A DNA stretch of 36,830 bases from NCBI GenBank assembly GCA_026390285.1, contig JAPLGH010000074.1, positions 1 to 36,830 on the forward strand. The letters are read 5' to 3'. Source of the DNA: Caldisericota bacterium. GTDB taxonomy: Bacteria; Caldisericota; Caldisericia; Cryosericales; Cryosericaceae. This document shows, in pieces, positions 24,562-33,153 of this stretch. The notes under the pieces were generated by a model. That model was not told the origin of the DNA. It saw only the letters and a list, made by a program, of their open reading frames with translations, and ran no database searches. The position numbers and the translations under genes were made by a program. The stretch's first letter is position 1. Each line of letters opens with the position of its first letter.

Positions 24562-25764
24562 TCAGGTAAATCTGACAATGAAGTCCGTGCCCGCTTCGAC
24601 GCTGCTGGTGACGGCTACATGCCATCCATGAAGGTCCGCAATCTTCTTCACAATCGCCAGCCCAAGCCCAAAACCGCGCTGCGTACGCGATGCATCAACC
24701 TGGTAAAATGCTTCAAAAACATGCGACAGATCGTTGGGAGTGATGAACCCCTGGGAATTCCTGACGTGCAGGTCGGTTTCATTGAGTACGACGCTTACTG
24801 TACCGCCCGGTGCATTGAACTTGATGGCATTTTCGATGAGGTTGTTGACAAGCTGGCGCAAAAGCAGGCTGTCTCCCTCGACCGTCACCCCTTCGCCGAT
24901 TGTCGCCTGCATCGTCAGTTCGTGCTCTTTGCAGTTTTCCACGTTCTGGCTAGCCACAGCGGCAACAAGAGCAGACAGGTCGACCTGTCCAAGGTCTGCT
25001 TTCGCCCGGTCCAGCTGGGCGACCTCGAGCAGGCGCTCAACGAGGAGCGACGCGTACTTCACCTGTCCTTTGGCAGCCGTGATGCCCTGCTCGTATTCCC
25101 GCGTCTTCATGGCAACATCAAGGGACGACGAAATACTGGCGAGAGGCGTGCGCAACTCGTGGCTGGCATCCTGGGTGAACTGTTCCAGGCGCGCCTGCGA
25201 TTCATGCACTGGTTGCAGTGTGTGCCGGGAGAAACGCAGGCCGAGAACGTAAGACAGAGCACCCATCAGGACTGTGACGACCAGCAGTTCCAAGGTTTTC
25301 CACCCGAATTCCTGCGGCCCCTGTCGTACGTGTCCTGCGAATTGCACGAATCCAACGACGCTCCCTTCTCTATAGATGGGGCGGGTCACCACTGAATAGG
25401 AGTCGCCGCCCATTTTGGGTGGAGAAAAGGGATCGGCATGCCCAGACGAGGAACCGGCAAACATCTCTCCTTGATAGAGAACAGTCCCATCCGACGCAAG
25501 GATTCGCACGAACGGACGCACAGACGGGTTGAGACCCTGTCCAGCCGCGGCCGGGTTCGCGGAAACCTGGCTGTTGGAGAGAATCTGGTCGACCTGTACG
25601 TTGAGCCCGTGCATCATGCGGTAGTAGAAGATTACGGAATCACTTGTCATGAGAATAAGACCGCTTGCCAGAATGAGAATGCAGACGAGACGCGTGAAGT
25701 TCATGGCTAGTCGTTGTTCGAGACTGAATCTCTTCTCGAACCGTGCTCTCAGAGAATGTCTCAT
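24562..25764 (-). CDS. Two-component sensor histidine kinase
   Basis: 400 aa. Helix 1 near 23-45, an extracytoplasmic sensor segment of ~110 residues, helix 2 near 155-172, then HisKA with ASHELRTPLASI (phosphoacceptor His near 200), N-box NLIENAIKFN and G-box GFGLGLAIVKKI. The layout is that of classical EnvZ/PhoR-like kinases, with no PAS or HAMP clearly recognised. The ATG overlaps the regulator's TGA in ATGA, so translation is coupled. The likely partner is the upstream OmpR-type regulator; by promoter evidence the pair controls the ABC efflux operon. The signal sensed is unknown. Confidence 0.93.
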   Translation of the reverse strand: MRHSLRARFEKRFSLEQRLAMNFTRLVCILILASGLILMTSDSVIFYYRMMHGLNVQVDQILSNSQVSANPAAAGQGLNPSVRPFVRILASDGTVLYQGEMFAGSSSGHADPFSPPKMGGDSYSVVTRPIYREGSVVGFVQFAGHVRQGPQEFGWKTLELLVVTVLMGALSYVLGLRFSRHTLQPVHESQARLEQFTQDASHELRTPLASISSSLDVAMKTREYEQGITAAKGQVKYASLLVERLLEVAQLDRAKADLGQVDLSALVAAVASQNVENCKEHELTMQATIGEGVTVEGDSLLLRQLVNNLIENAIKFNAPGGTVSVVLNETDLHVRNSQGFITPNDLSHVFEAFYQVDASRTQRGFGLGLAIVKKIADLHGWHVAVTSSVEAGTDFIVRFT

Positions 25765-26426
25765 TGTGCACCCTCGATCATGTATCCTTTTCCAGGAACC
25801 GTCTTTATGATATCTTTCCCGAGTTTGCGCCGCAGGTAGGCGACGTGGACGTCCACCGTCTGGGAGAACATGAGCTCATCATACTCCCCCCAGACCAGCT
25901 CAATGATGTCCAGACGTGTCTTGGCGATGCCGCGGTTGAGCGCAAGGAACTCCAGAAGCGCGTATTCGCGTGGCGCAAGAGCCACCAGCTTGCCGTCCTG
26001 GCGAACCTCGTGAGTGTTGGTATCGACGGTAATGTCGCCGACAGCAATGACGGGGGCCCTGCTCTCACCGCCCCGACGCAGCAGCGCGCGCATGCGGGCG
26101 AGCAGTTCTTCGAGGTCAAATGGCTTGGTGAGGTAGTCGTCAGCTCCGCTGTCCAGACCGGCCACGGCGTTCTGGTGGCCCACTCGCGCCGTCAGCATGA
26201 GAATGGGCATGCTCCGCCCGGCTTGCCGTAGCTGGCGACAGACTTCCAGCCCGTCCATCCGGGGAAGGTTGAGGTCGAGAACGACGAGGGCGTACTCCTC
26301 GGCCAGCCCCTGCTGCAGCCCGGTCTCGCCGTCAAAGGCAAGATCCACACTGTAGGACTCTGTCTCCAGGTACCGCCTGATGTTCTGGGCGAAGTCCTGC
26401 TGGTCTTCAACGACAAGAATATGCAT
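25761..26426 (-). CDS. OmpR-family response regulator
   Basis: 221 aa. The receiver begins MHILVVEDQQDF, with the phosphoacceptor Asp51 in VVLDLNLPRMDG, Thr/Ser in LMLTAR and Lys in LTKPFD, followed by a winged-helix effector (VHVAYLRRKLG, TVPGKGYMIEG). AGGAG is six bases upstream of the ATG. It is the first gene of the regulator-kinase pair. A direct-repeat box TTAATC/TTATGT and a TACAAT -10 lie upstream, implying autoregulation. Confidence 0.95.
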   Translation of the reverse strand: MHILVVEDQQDFAQNIRRYLETESYSVDLAFDGETGLQQGLAEEYALVVLDLNLPRMDGLEVCRQLRQAGRSMPILMLTARVGHQNAVAGLDSGADDYLTKPFDLEELLARMRALLRRGGESRAPVIAVGDITVDTNTHEVRQDGKLVALAPREYALLEFLALNRGIAKTRLDIIELVWGEYDELMFSQTVDVHVAYLRRKLGKDIIKTVPGKGYMIEGAQ

Positions 26427-26449
26427 CCATCTCTCCTCTCATGCCTGTC

Positions 26450-26480
26450 ATTGTACCAGCATGACATAAGAACGGATTAA
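26450..26480 (-). promoter_or_regulatory. Promoter with response-regulator box before the regulator gene
   Basis: On the minus strand TTAATC (26475-26480) and TTATGT (26464-26469) at an 11-bp step, then eight bases and TACAAT (26450-26455) as -10. No TTGACA-like -35 is present, so the second half-site replaces it, as in PhoB/OmpR-activated promoters. The pattern TCTTAATC..T.CTTA is shared with the box at 24518-24541. Confidence 0.6.
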
Positions 26481-26573
26481 GAGGGGACCAGCTCGACGGT
26501 TGGAGAAACGCCACGCGGGACGAATCATGCCTGGTCTCCCGTGGCAACGCATGGAGCTGACCTTAGGCGCTGT

Positions 26574-26732
26574 TCACATCATCCCCGCCCCCGCAAGACT
26601 GAAGTAGTCCTGGCGGGCGCAGCCCATGATGATGTGATCGAGGACGCGGACGCCGACGTACTTGAGGGCCTGGGTGATCTTGTTGGTGGTGTCGATGTCT
26701 TCCTCCGAGCGGTCACACTCCTATCCGGAGTG
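26574..26732 (-). pseudogene. Degenerate RadC C-terminal remnant, copy 1
   Basis: On the minus strand the frame reads SEEDIDTTNKITQALKYVGV, then RVLDHIIMGCARQDYFSL and GAGMM before a TGA. This is the C-terminal end of the RadC/JAB domain, including the region just after the HPSGD metal motif; that motif itself is destroyed and an in-frame stop precedes the remnant. Upstream of it lies CACTCC-ggata-GGAGTG, an inverted repeat. Nothing recognisable of the rest of radC is present. A second copy lies at 34372-34529. Confidence 0.75.
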
Positions 26733-26859
26733 ACGTGCGAGGTGCCCTCCAGGCGATCGGGCAGGAGATGTCGCATACACGAACTCTGTCACTTGAGCAG
26801 AACCAGTCCATGCCGTTCTTGACCGCGTTAGCATCCCTGCTGTTACAAACATGTTTCTA

Positions 26860-27045
26860 TTGACATTGCCCACATTGTGGCTAAGTTCGATAGCGGGTAG
26901 CCTTCGCACCTGCGGTCCGGTGACCGATTGGTCGAATGTGGCCGTGCCAACGCGGCATTCTAGTAGAAGCGTCTCAAGGTCCTGTCATCTGGTCTTGATC
27001 GAGCAGACCTAGGAGTCTTGTGTCCGTCAGCCGGGAGGTGGTTCG
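26860..27045 (+). repeat. Conserved 5' leader, copy 1 (before paralogue 1)
   Basis: About 186 bp from TTGACA (26860) to the start codon, matching the 187 bp at 31416-31602 with nearly constant spacing. It contains a 33-bp block (26914-26946) that is identical to the other copy at all but one position. It is non-coding in all frames I examined. It may be a promoter plus structured leader RNA. Confidence 0.6.
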
Positions 27046-27468
27046 ATGAACAAGCGCATGCTGTGGTCACGTATTCGAAGTATCGTCGGGCTTGCCGTGA
27101 TGGCTATTGTCCTTGTCGTGTTCGGCGTCAATTGGCAGATCGGCACATTCGGTTGGCTATCCACCGTACTCTTGCTCGCCGTCTTCTTGCTTCCTGTACC
27201 CGTAAGCGGACTAGTGGCACTCGGCGCCTTTCTGGGCAGAAGCCGCTACCGCAGATTCATGTACTGTGCTTTTGTGCTGACACTGTGCGGTACGATCGCG
27301 GTATACCTTCTCATTGGCAATTTTGAAGCCCCCACGGTACCATGGTCGGAATTCGTCGCGGTTGCATATCCCGTCGGTGCAATCCTGAGTCTTGTGGGCG
27401 CTCTGCTTGTCATCGTCGAGTCCTTCCGAGGACCACCTGCCCTCCCGGAGACTGTTGAGACGGCATGA
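27046..27468 (+). CDS. Small four-helix membrane protein, MNKR.LWSRI family, paralogue 1
   Basis: 140 aa; GGGAGGTGGTTCG precedes the ATG. Four hydrophobic segments near 12-30, 38-60, 72-92 and 105-127. Conserved family positions are the N-terminal MNKRMLWSRI, LGAFLGRSRYRRFMY between helices 2 and 3, YPVGAI and LLVIVESFRGPP at the end. I do not recognise the family. The basic RSRYRR loop should be cytoplasmic. It is one of four paralogues in this region and has the conserved leader in front of it. Confidence 0.75.
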   Translation: MNKRMLWSRIRSIVGLAVMAIVLVVFGVNWQIGTFGWLSTVLLLAVFLLPVPVSGLVALGAFLGRSRYRRFMYCAFVLTLCGTIAVYLLIGNFEAPTVPWSEFVAVAYPVGAILSLVGALLVIVESFRGPPALPETVETA

Positions 27469-27590
27469 GTCCGAGCGAACCTTTCCCGCAGGAGGCGAAG
27501 GACGTGCCGCATATGCTCTACGATGCCATGACTGAAGTGCCACTTGTCTATCCTGTCATACTGTCCTAGGAAGGCAAAACGGAGGGGGCT

Positions 27591-30095
27591 ATGTCGTATG
27601 GAGAGAAGTTTCGCGCTGCTCTTACCAGCCATCAGCAGTCACTGAAGGAGCTAGAAGACACCCTGAAGGACCTGAACGTCGATGTTCTGGCGGATGAGAA
27701 TATCCACCTGTCAGAAGACAAGAAGAGGCTCCTCGGGGAAATGGACAGTCTGCGGAAGGCGAACCAGAAACTGGGAGAGGACCTGGCGGAGGTTCGCGAC
27801 GCCTTCAGACAACAGGTCATCAACGAGAAGCTGAACCAGACGTACCGGTCTAGGAGTCGGATCAACCTGTTGTTTGAGTCTGCCACTAAGGGATCCCTCA
27901 ACCGGCTTCAGCAGATCGAAACCAGTCTGACGCAGCGCATGGAGCAGACGGTCCTCCAAGCCGGCAAGTCGCAGGATGAGATCAGGCAGAAATACCAACC
28001 GCAGATCGCGCAACTTCAGAATCAGATGAACCAGGAGATCGCCGACCTGCGTCTGCAGGTGGAGGCCGCCCGGAAACAGGCGGAACTTGCTCTTCAAGAG
28101 AGTTACGGCGATTCCGAACTTGGCGTTGTTGATGACACCCTGATAGATCGGCTCAAGAAAGGCAACAACTTCGAGATCAAGCTGGGATTGAGTCTGTTCA
28201 ACAAGCTGGGCGTCATTCTGGTCTTCCTGGCGGTGATCCTGGCAGGGCGTTACACCTACACCCACTGGTTCAGCAACTACGCCAAAGGAATCACGTTCTA
28301 TGTTTTGGGCCTGCTCTTCTGTGTCGGTGGCGAATGGCTGTTTCGCAGAAAGATGCCCATAGTGGCAGCGGGCGTCACCGGTGGTGGCATCGGGCTGTTC
28401 TACATCTCGACGTTTATCTGCGCCTTCTATCTGAACATCCTTTCCTCCAACATGGCGATGGCGGTATGCGTGCTGATTGCCGTCGTTTCTCTTGTCCTGA
28501 CCCTGCGATACAAGTCCCCCACCATCGGGATGCTGTCGCTGATCGGTGGGTACCTCCCGTTCATCGCATACGTGCTCCTCCGTGGGATCAAGACATTACC
28601 TATTCCGCAGGCCCTCGCATACGTGATGGTATTCAACGCCGTGGTGCTAGGCATCTCCATCCGGCACAAGTGGAATCAAGTCATGTACGTAGGCTTCCTG
28701 CTCAACGTGCCCTGCGTCGGCTATCTACTGACTCACCTGGGCAATGACATGCTGGCAATTGTCCTTGCCTACGCCACATTCCTGCTCTACTTGGCGGTGA
28801 TCCTGTACCGCAACCTGAAGGACCGCGCACCTCTGAACGGTGCGGACCTGGCCCTTCTGGGGCTCAACACCCTGACCAACTGTTCCTTGGTGTACTACCT
28901 GTTCAGACGGGCTGGGTACGGAGATTACACCGGTCTGCTAGCCATTTTGTACGCAGCAGTCTACTTCGGGCTGGCGTATTTCGTCAACAAACATATGGGC
29001 GACAGGGGAATGATCAATACCTTCTACGCCTTCGCTGTGGGCTTTTCGATTCTGGTGATTCCCTTGCAGTTGTCCAAGGAGTGGTTCTTCTTCGGCTGGC
29101 TGATCGAAGCATGCCTTTACGTCTACCTAGGTGGGCTCTACCGGATCAAACCCCTGGAGTACATGGGCATCGGATTGGTCGTGCTGAGCCATGTTGCCTT
29201 TGTCATGTTCAACGGATACGATCTCAGGACGACAAGGACTTTCCCGGCACTGGTGGATTTCAAATATGCTGCGCTGGTTGTCTCAGAAGCTTTCGTGGCT
29301 TGGACATACTGGCATATTGGAAACGAGAGGAAGGAGGAGGCAGCGCCGAAATGGGCAACATGGATCCGCTATCCAATTGTCGCTCACATCAGTCTGTTCC
29401 TGACTTATGAAGTCACCATGGTTTACAGGACCCTGTTGGGGCTGGGCCGGATCCCGACCGAAGGAATCGAAGTCCTTGTATTGATCTGGGGGACCGTTCT
29501 CCTGAGCAATATGGCCTTTCAACGACTCAGGGCCGAACGGTACATGGAGTTCAAGAAGTACCGGACTATCTCAGAGTTGGTTGTCTACGTTCTGCTCATC
29601 GGAGTCAACGGCATCCCGTTCGGTACAGAAGGACTCCGCTGGTGGCTGGATGCAGCTCTTCTGATCGGTGCAAATAGTGCAATCCTGTGGCGCATGAATG
29701 CATTCCTGAAGGATGTGGAGTACCAGAACAGGATTCCCCGGGAAACACGGCCCGTTGTGCTGGGCAGTTACACCCTGGCAGTCTATTTCATCGACCTGAT
29801 CAGTACGTTCCGGCCGACGAACCTGAGTGTCGTGGTGAATATCTCTATGATCCTCTTCTCTCTCCTCTACATCGCTCTAGGATTCAGAATCAATTCTGTG
29901 ATGCTTCGCCGCATGGGACTGGGGCTGTCCCTACTGGCTACCACGAAGATGCTGATCATTGACTCCCTTTCGTTCAGCCTGATCCAGAAGATCATCAGCT
30001 ACTTCATCTTCGGGCTGGTACTGATCGCGATTTCCTTCGTGTACCAGAGAATCACCAAGAGAACCTCACAGCACAAGAAGGAGGCGTCACAATGA
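27591..30095 (+). CDS. DUF2339 large membrane protein with coiled-coil N-terminus
   Basis: 834 aa. Residues ~10-185 form a coiled coil (LKELEDTLKDLN, LRKANQKLGEDLAEV). From ~205 onwards there are more than 20 hydrophobic segments in a layout typical of DUF2339 (IKLGLSLFNKLGVILVFLAV; GVTGGGIGLFYIS; LISTFRPTNLSVVV). GGAGG lies before the ATG at 27591. The last bases ATGA are shared with the next gene, giving translational coupling. DUF2339 proteins are commonly paired with a DUF3999 protein, as here. Biochemical role unknown. It lies between paralogues 1 and 2 of the small membrane protein family. Confidence 0.88.
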   Translation: MSYGEKFRAALTSHQQSLKELEDTLKDLNVDVLADENIHLSEDKKRLLGEMDSLRKANQKLGEDLAEVRDAFRQQVINEKLNQTYRSRSRINLLFESATKGSLNRLQQIETSLTQRMEQTVLQAGKSQDEIRQKYQPQIAQLQNQMNQEIADLRLQVEAARKQAELALQESYGDSELGVVDDTLIDRLKKGNNFEIKLGLSLFNKLGVILVFLAVILAGRYTYTHWFSNYAKGITFYVLGLLFCVGGEWLFRRKMPIVAAGVTGGGIGLFYISTFICAFYLNILSSNMAMAVCVLIAVVSLVLTLRYKSPTIGMLSLIGGYLPFIAYVLLRGIKTLPIPQALAYVMVFNAVVLGISIRHKWNQVMYVGFLLNVPCVGYLLTHLGNDMLAIVLAYATFLLYLAVILYRNLKDRAPLNGADLALLGLNTLTNCSLVYYLFRRAGYGDYTGLLAILYAAVYFGLAYFVNKHMGDRGMINTFYAFAVGFSILVIPLQLSKEWFFFGWLIEACLYVYLGGLYRIKPLEYMGIGLVVLSHVAFVMFNGYDLRTTRTFPALVDFKYAALVVSEAFVAWTYWHIGNERKEEAAPKWATWIRYPIVAHISLFLTYEVTMVYRTLLGLGRIPTEGIEVLVLIWGTVLLSNMAFQRLRAERYMEFKKYRTISELVVYVLLIGVNGIPFGTEGLRWWLDAALLIGANSAILWRMNAFLKDVEYQNRIPRETRPVVLGSYTLAVYFIDLISTFRPTNLSVVVNISMILFSLLYIALGFRINSVMLRRMGLGLSLLATTKMLIIDSLSFSLIQKIISYFIFGLVLIAISFVYQRITKRTSQHKKEASQ

Positions 30096-31327
30096 GAAAG
30101 CGAATGCTGATCCTGTTCCTGGCGGGATCACTCCTGTATGTGAATACAGCGCTCTGCGCGACAGTGGAACAGGTCTGGAACTGGCAGCGGGAGATCACAA
30201 CCGATCAGACCTCCCGCTTTAGCCGGATCGAAATCTCTCTAGAGATCTACGCCAAGTCCCAACTGAACCTGGGGGACCTGAGGATCATGGATGACCAAGG
30301 TACCTCTGTTCCCTACATTCTCGATACGCCACAGGAAATTACCCAAGACGTCCAGAACGAGACGTCTTTCAAGCTGACCAGAACCTTCCGAAAGAAGAAC
30401 GACACTACCTTTGATTTCGAAGGCACGGCTCCCGCAGGAACGGACCTGGCTCTCAACCATCTGACCGTCGATCTTGGCTATGAGGGCGACTTCTTCAAGT
30501 ATGTCGAAGTCTACGGCAGCTATGACGGTACACATTGGGAATCAATCGGCACGGACACGCTGTATCGTGTCGAGGAATCTCTGCACGACGGGTTTTCGCT
30601 CAACACAGTCCAGAAGTACACGTTCTACCGGATCGTGATCCTGGAGAGTATTGAAGGCATAACCCTGAAGGGGCTCTCAGGATCACTGATCAACAATTCA
30701 GCAAAGCTCACCACGAGAGATTTGATCCTCAGTCCCGGTCAGTACGCACGCACCGAGAACGGGACCACGACAGAAATCAGCCTCAAGGGATTTCGCAACC
30801 TGCCCGTGCGCACGCTTTCCATAGACGCGGTAGGGCTGTTCCATCGCCCTTGCCGGGTCGTGTCCTCGGATGAAGACGAGATGAGCGGGTACCTAGGCAG
30901 TGGGTATCTGTATCAGTCGACCCTGAAAGGGACCGAGCCTCTGAAGAACAGCCTGGCGGTGAGGGTCAGTCAGCCTTATGACACGCTGCTGCTGTCGATC
31001 GAGAACGCTGACAATCCCCCGCTGAAGATCCAGAGCATCACGCTGGAATATGCTGCCGATACACTAATCTTCGAGCCTGCGAAGGGCAAAACGTATCGCC
31101 TAGTGTATGGAAATCCCACTGCTCCAACGCCTCAGTACGACCTGGAGCAGTTCAAGAGTGATATCTTGCAGCAGACAATCGACACTGCCACGTTGCTGAC
31201 AGAAGTCGAGGTCAAGAAGCCTGCAGAGGTCACCAAGGTCAATCTCAAGGCGATCTTCAGTGTCGTCATCTTCGCCGTTGCCGTCCTGCTGGCTTGGCTA
31301 GCTATTCGCGGGATGAAGAAGGCTTAA
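30092..31327 (+). CDS. DUF3999-like exported protein with C-terminal anchor
   Basis: 411 aa. Signal peptide MRKRMLILFLAGSLLYVNT with cleavage likely after ALC or ATA. A large extracytoplasmic beta-rich region follows (FSRIEISLEIYAKSQLNLGD, LNHLTVDLGYEGDFFKYVEV), with a single helix near 385-405 (AIFSVVIFAVAVLLAWLAI) and a short basic tail. Size, topology and position directly after a DUF2339 gene with an ATGA overlap match DUF3999. The pair is probably an envelope complex. Confidence 0.8.
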   Translation: MRKRMLILFLAGSLLYVNTALCATVEQVWNWQREITTDQTSRFSRIEISLEIYAKSQLNLGDLRIMDDQGTSVPYILDTPQEITQDVQNETSFKLTRTFRKKNDTTFDFEGTAPAGTDLALNHLTVDLGYEGDFFKYVEVYGSYDGTHWESIGTDTLYRVEESLHDGFSLNTVQKYTFYRIVILESIEGITLKGLSGSLINNSAKLTTRDLILSPGQYARTENGTTTEISLKGFRNLPVRTLSIDAVGLFHRPCRVVSSDEDEMSGYLGSGYLYQSTLKGTEPLKNSLAVRVSQPYDTLLLSIENADNPPLKIQSITLEYAADTLIFEPAKGKTYRLVYGNPTAPTPQYDLEQFKSDILQQTIDTATLLTEVEVKKPAEVTKVNLKAIFSVVIFAVAVLLAWLAIRGMKKA

Positions 31328-31415
31328 CATCCACGTCTGTCTCGGGACTTCAGTGCTTCAGTTGGAGCTAAGTGTCTTCTCCACGAGCAGCCTGGATGTT
31401 GCTTCCCTGTTCCTG

Positions 31416-31602
31416 TTGACATCTCCCGATATCGCTGCTGGTTCTGATAGCAGGTAGTCCTCTCATCGGTGGTCCGGTGACTGATTGGTCGAATGTGGCC
31501 GTGGTGACGCGGCAACCTGGTACGAACGTCCCAAGGTTCTGACATTCGGTTCTGATTCAGTACCCCAGGGAGTTCAGAGATTCTCAGACGGGAGACGGTT
31601 CC
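31416..31602 (+). repeat. Conserved 5' leader, copy 2 (before paralogue 2)
   Basis: About 187 bp starting at TTGACA (31416), homologous to 26860-27045. The 33-bp core is at 31471-31503. The rest of the gap (31328-31415) after the DUF3999 gene shows no gene or terminator. Confidence 0.6.
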
Positions 31603-32016
31603 ATGAACAAGCGCAGATTGTGGTCAGGCATCCTGTGCGTCATCGGGCTTGCCATGATGGCAGTCGGTGTTCTCGCGCTGGTCCGCCTGCTTCGGGTGCG
31701 GCGCGGTGGATTACCTATCGACGGTCTTTGGGTCTTTCTTCTTGGAGGCTGGCTGGTGACACTCGGCGCCTTTCTCGGCAGGAGTCGCTACCGCAGACTC
31801 CTGTATCTGGCCCCTGGGCTGACGATCTCCGGTCTGATCGCAGTCTTCTTCATAGCCATGATGTTTTTTGAAACACAGAACCCTCCATGGTGGACGTATG
31901 CTGCCTTCGCATGGCCTATCTGTGGTGGGATCATGAGCTGTGTGGGTGCCGTGCTTGTCATCGTCGAGTCCTTCCACAGACCGCCCGCCCCCGACGATGG
32001 CGACGGCACAGTATAG
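31603..32016 (+). CDS. Small four-helix membrane protein, MNKR.LWSRI family, paralogue 2
   Basis: 137 aa; GGGAGACGGTTCC precedes the ATG. It begins MNKRRLWSGILCVIGLAMM and shares LGAFLGRSRYRRLLY, a Trp-rich loop before helix 4 and VLVIVESFHRPP with paralogue 1. Four helices are predicted. It is followed after 36 bp by paralogue 3, so the two are probably co-transcribed from the leader upstream. Confidence 0.75.
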   Translation: MNKRRLWSGILCVIGLAMMAVGVLALVRLLRVRRGGLPIDGLWVFLLGGWLVTLGAFLGRSRYRRLLYLAPGLTISGLIAVFFIAMMFFETQNPPWWTYAAFAWPICGGIMSCVGAVLVIVESFHRPPAPDDGDGTV

Positions 32017-32052
32017 GCTCGGGAGCAATTGTTTCTACCAGGAGGTGGTTCT

Positions 32053-32424
32053 ATGAACAAGCGCATGTTGTGGTCACGTATCTTGACCGTCATCGGTATG
32101 ATTGCCCTGTTGATTGGAGCTCTCGATCCTCTGGAAGGTTCGCTCGTCATCGTTCCCGCCACCGCAGTGATTGCCCTCAGCGCTTATCTTGCCAGGAGCC
32201 GCTTCCGCCGACTTGCCTACTGGGGCTTTGGACTCACCATGATCGGCGTGGGCGCGATGTTCATGATCGGTGATGTAGGGGGATCGGCGGGGCGACCGAT
32301 GTGGTGGGCACTCACGTTTCTGCCGTATCCCGTTGGCTGGATCCTGTGCCTCATTGCCGGTGTGCGCCTGTTGATCGAGTGGAACCGATCGCGGGGAGTG
32401 AAATCCGTCCTGCATGGAGACTAA
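32053..32424 (+). CDS. Small four-helix membrane protein, MNKR.LWSRI family, paralogue 3 (divergent)
   Basis: 123 aa from the ATG at 32053, behind GGAGGTGGTTCT; the ORF-track start at 32029 lacks a ribosome binding site. The first ten residues MNKRMLWSRI are identical to paralogue 1, and the DNA around the start is nearly identical too, but the rest has diverged: LARSRFRRLAYWGFGLTM, YPVGWILCLIAGVRLLIE. It has lost the ESF.RPP end and stops in a basic tail. Confidence 0.7.
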   Translation: MNKRMLWSRILTVIGMIALLIGALDPLEGSLVIVPATAVIALSAYLARSRFRRLAYWGFGLTMIGVGAMFMIGDVGGSAGRPMWWALTFLPYPVGWILCLIAGVRLLIEWNRSRGVKSVLHGD

Positions 32425-32482
32425 CTGGCCAGATGACTATGCGGTCAAATGTGACAAGAGCGTGTGGTGACCGGAGGTGGAC

Positions 32483-33112
32483 GTGTCTGCATCGCGAAAG
32501 GGCACACGGATGAACCTGAAAAGACTCCCACTGAGCTCATGGTCAGGGGCCCTGGTTCTCGTCCTTTATCTGGGACTGGTCATGGTATCCTACTCGTTCT
32601 ACCCATCGTCGTTCGGACCAGGCAATTGGCTCAGCGATCTCGGGGATAAGAGCTTGAACCCCGACGGTGCAATGTACTATCGCCTGGCACCAATCCTGGC
32701 CGGCCTCGCTCTCATGCTCTTCTTCGTAGGACTGAAAGACTGGTATGGAGGCCAGAGAAGCAAGCCGAGAATACTCATGAGTATTGCTCAATTGTTCGGA
32801 GTCTTGGGTTCTTTCGCCCTCATCATGACCGGGTGGTTCTCCAAGGGCAATCCCGTTCCGCACTTACGCTGGTCCATAGCAGGCAGTTACATGTGTTTTG
32901 GCGCTGTCGTCTTCGTTGGTATTGCATTGCTCTACTGTACAAGTGTACCAAAACTCTTCAGCGTCTTCTGTTTCCTATCGGCAACTGTTGCCATCACCTC
33001 TGCGACCTATCGCAAGGCTCGCTGGCTGGAATGGCTCGCGGTATTCATGTTGATGATCTTCGTTGCGTCGATGTCTTGCCTGACACGCAGGCACGTGAAC
33101 CAAGGACAGTAA
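32483..33112 (+). CDS. DUF998-like membrane protein
   Basis: 209 aa from the GTG at 32483 (GGAGG, five-base spacer); an alternative ATG at 32510 has no ribosome binding site. Six helices are predicted. GPGNWLSDLGDKSLNPDGAMYY, close to the (N.LS.LG) motif of DUF998 proteins, follows helix 1. It ends with a basic tail. DUF998 members are uncharacterised membrane proteins. It lies between paralogues 3 and 4 and is probably in the same transcript. Confidence 0.7.
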   Translation: MSASRKGTRMNLKRLPLSSWSGALVLVLYLGLVMVSYSFYPSSFGPGNWLSDLGDKSLNPDGAMYYRLAPILAGLALMLFFVGLKDWYGGQRSKPRILMSIAQLFGVLGSFALIMTGWFSKGNPVPHLRWSIAGSYMCFGAVVFVGIALLYCTSVPKLFSVFCFLSATVAITSATYRKARWLEWLAVFMLMIFVASMSCLTRRHVNQGQ

Positions 33113-33153
33113 GCAGGGGGGGTTCAGAGCTCGTCAGCGGAGGAGGCGGTTCC

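Noticed and set aside
26733-26859. Possible transposase or radC upstream part beside remnant copy 1
   Set aside because: Checked in all three minus-strand frames; no recognisable motif and no terminal inverted repeat pair.
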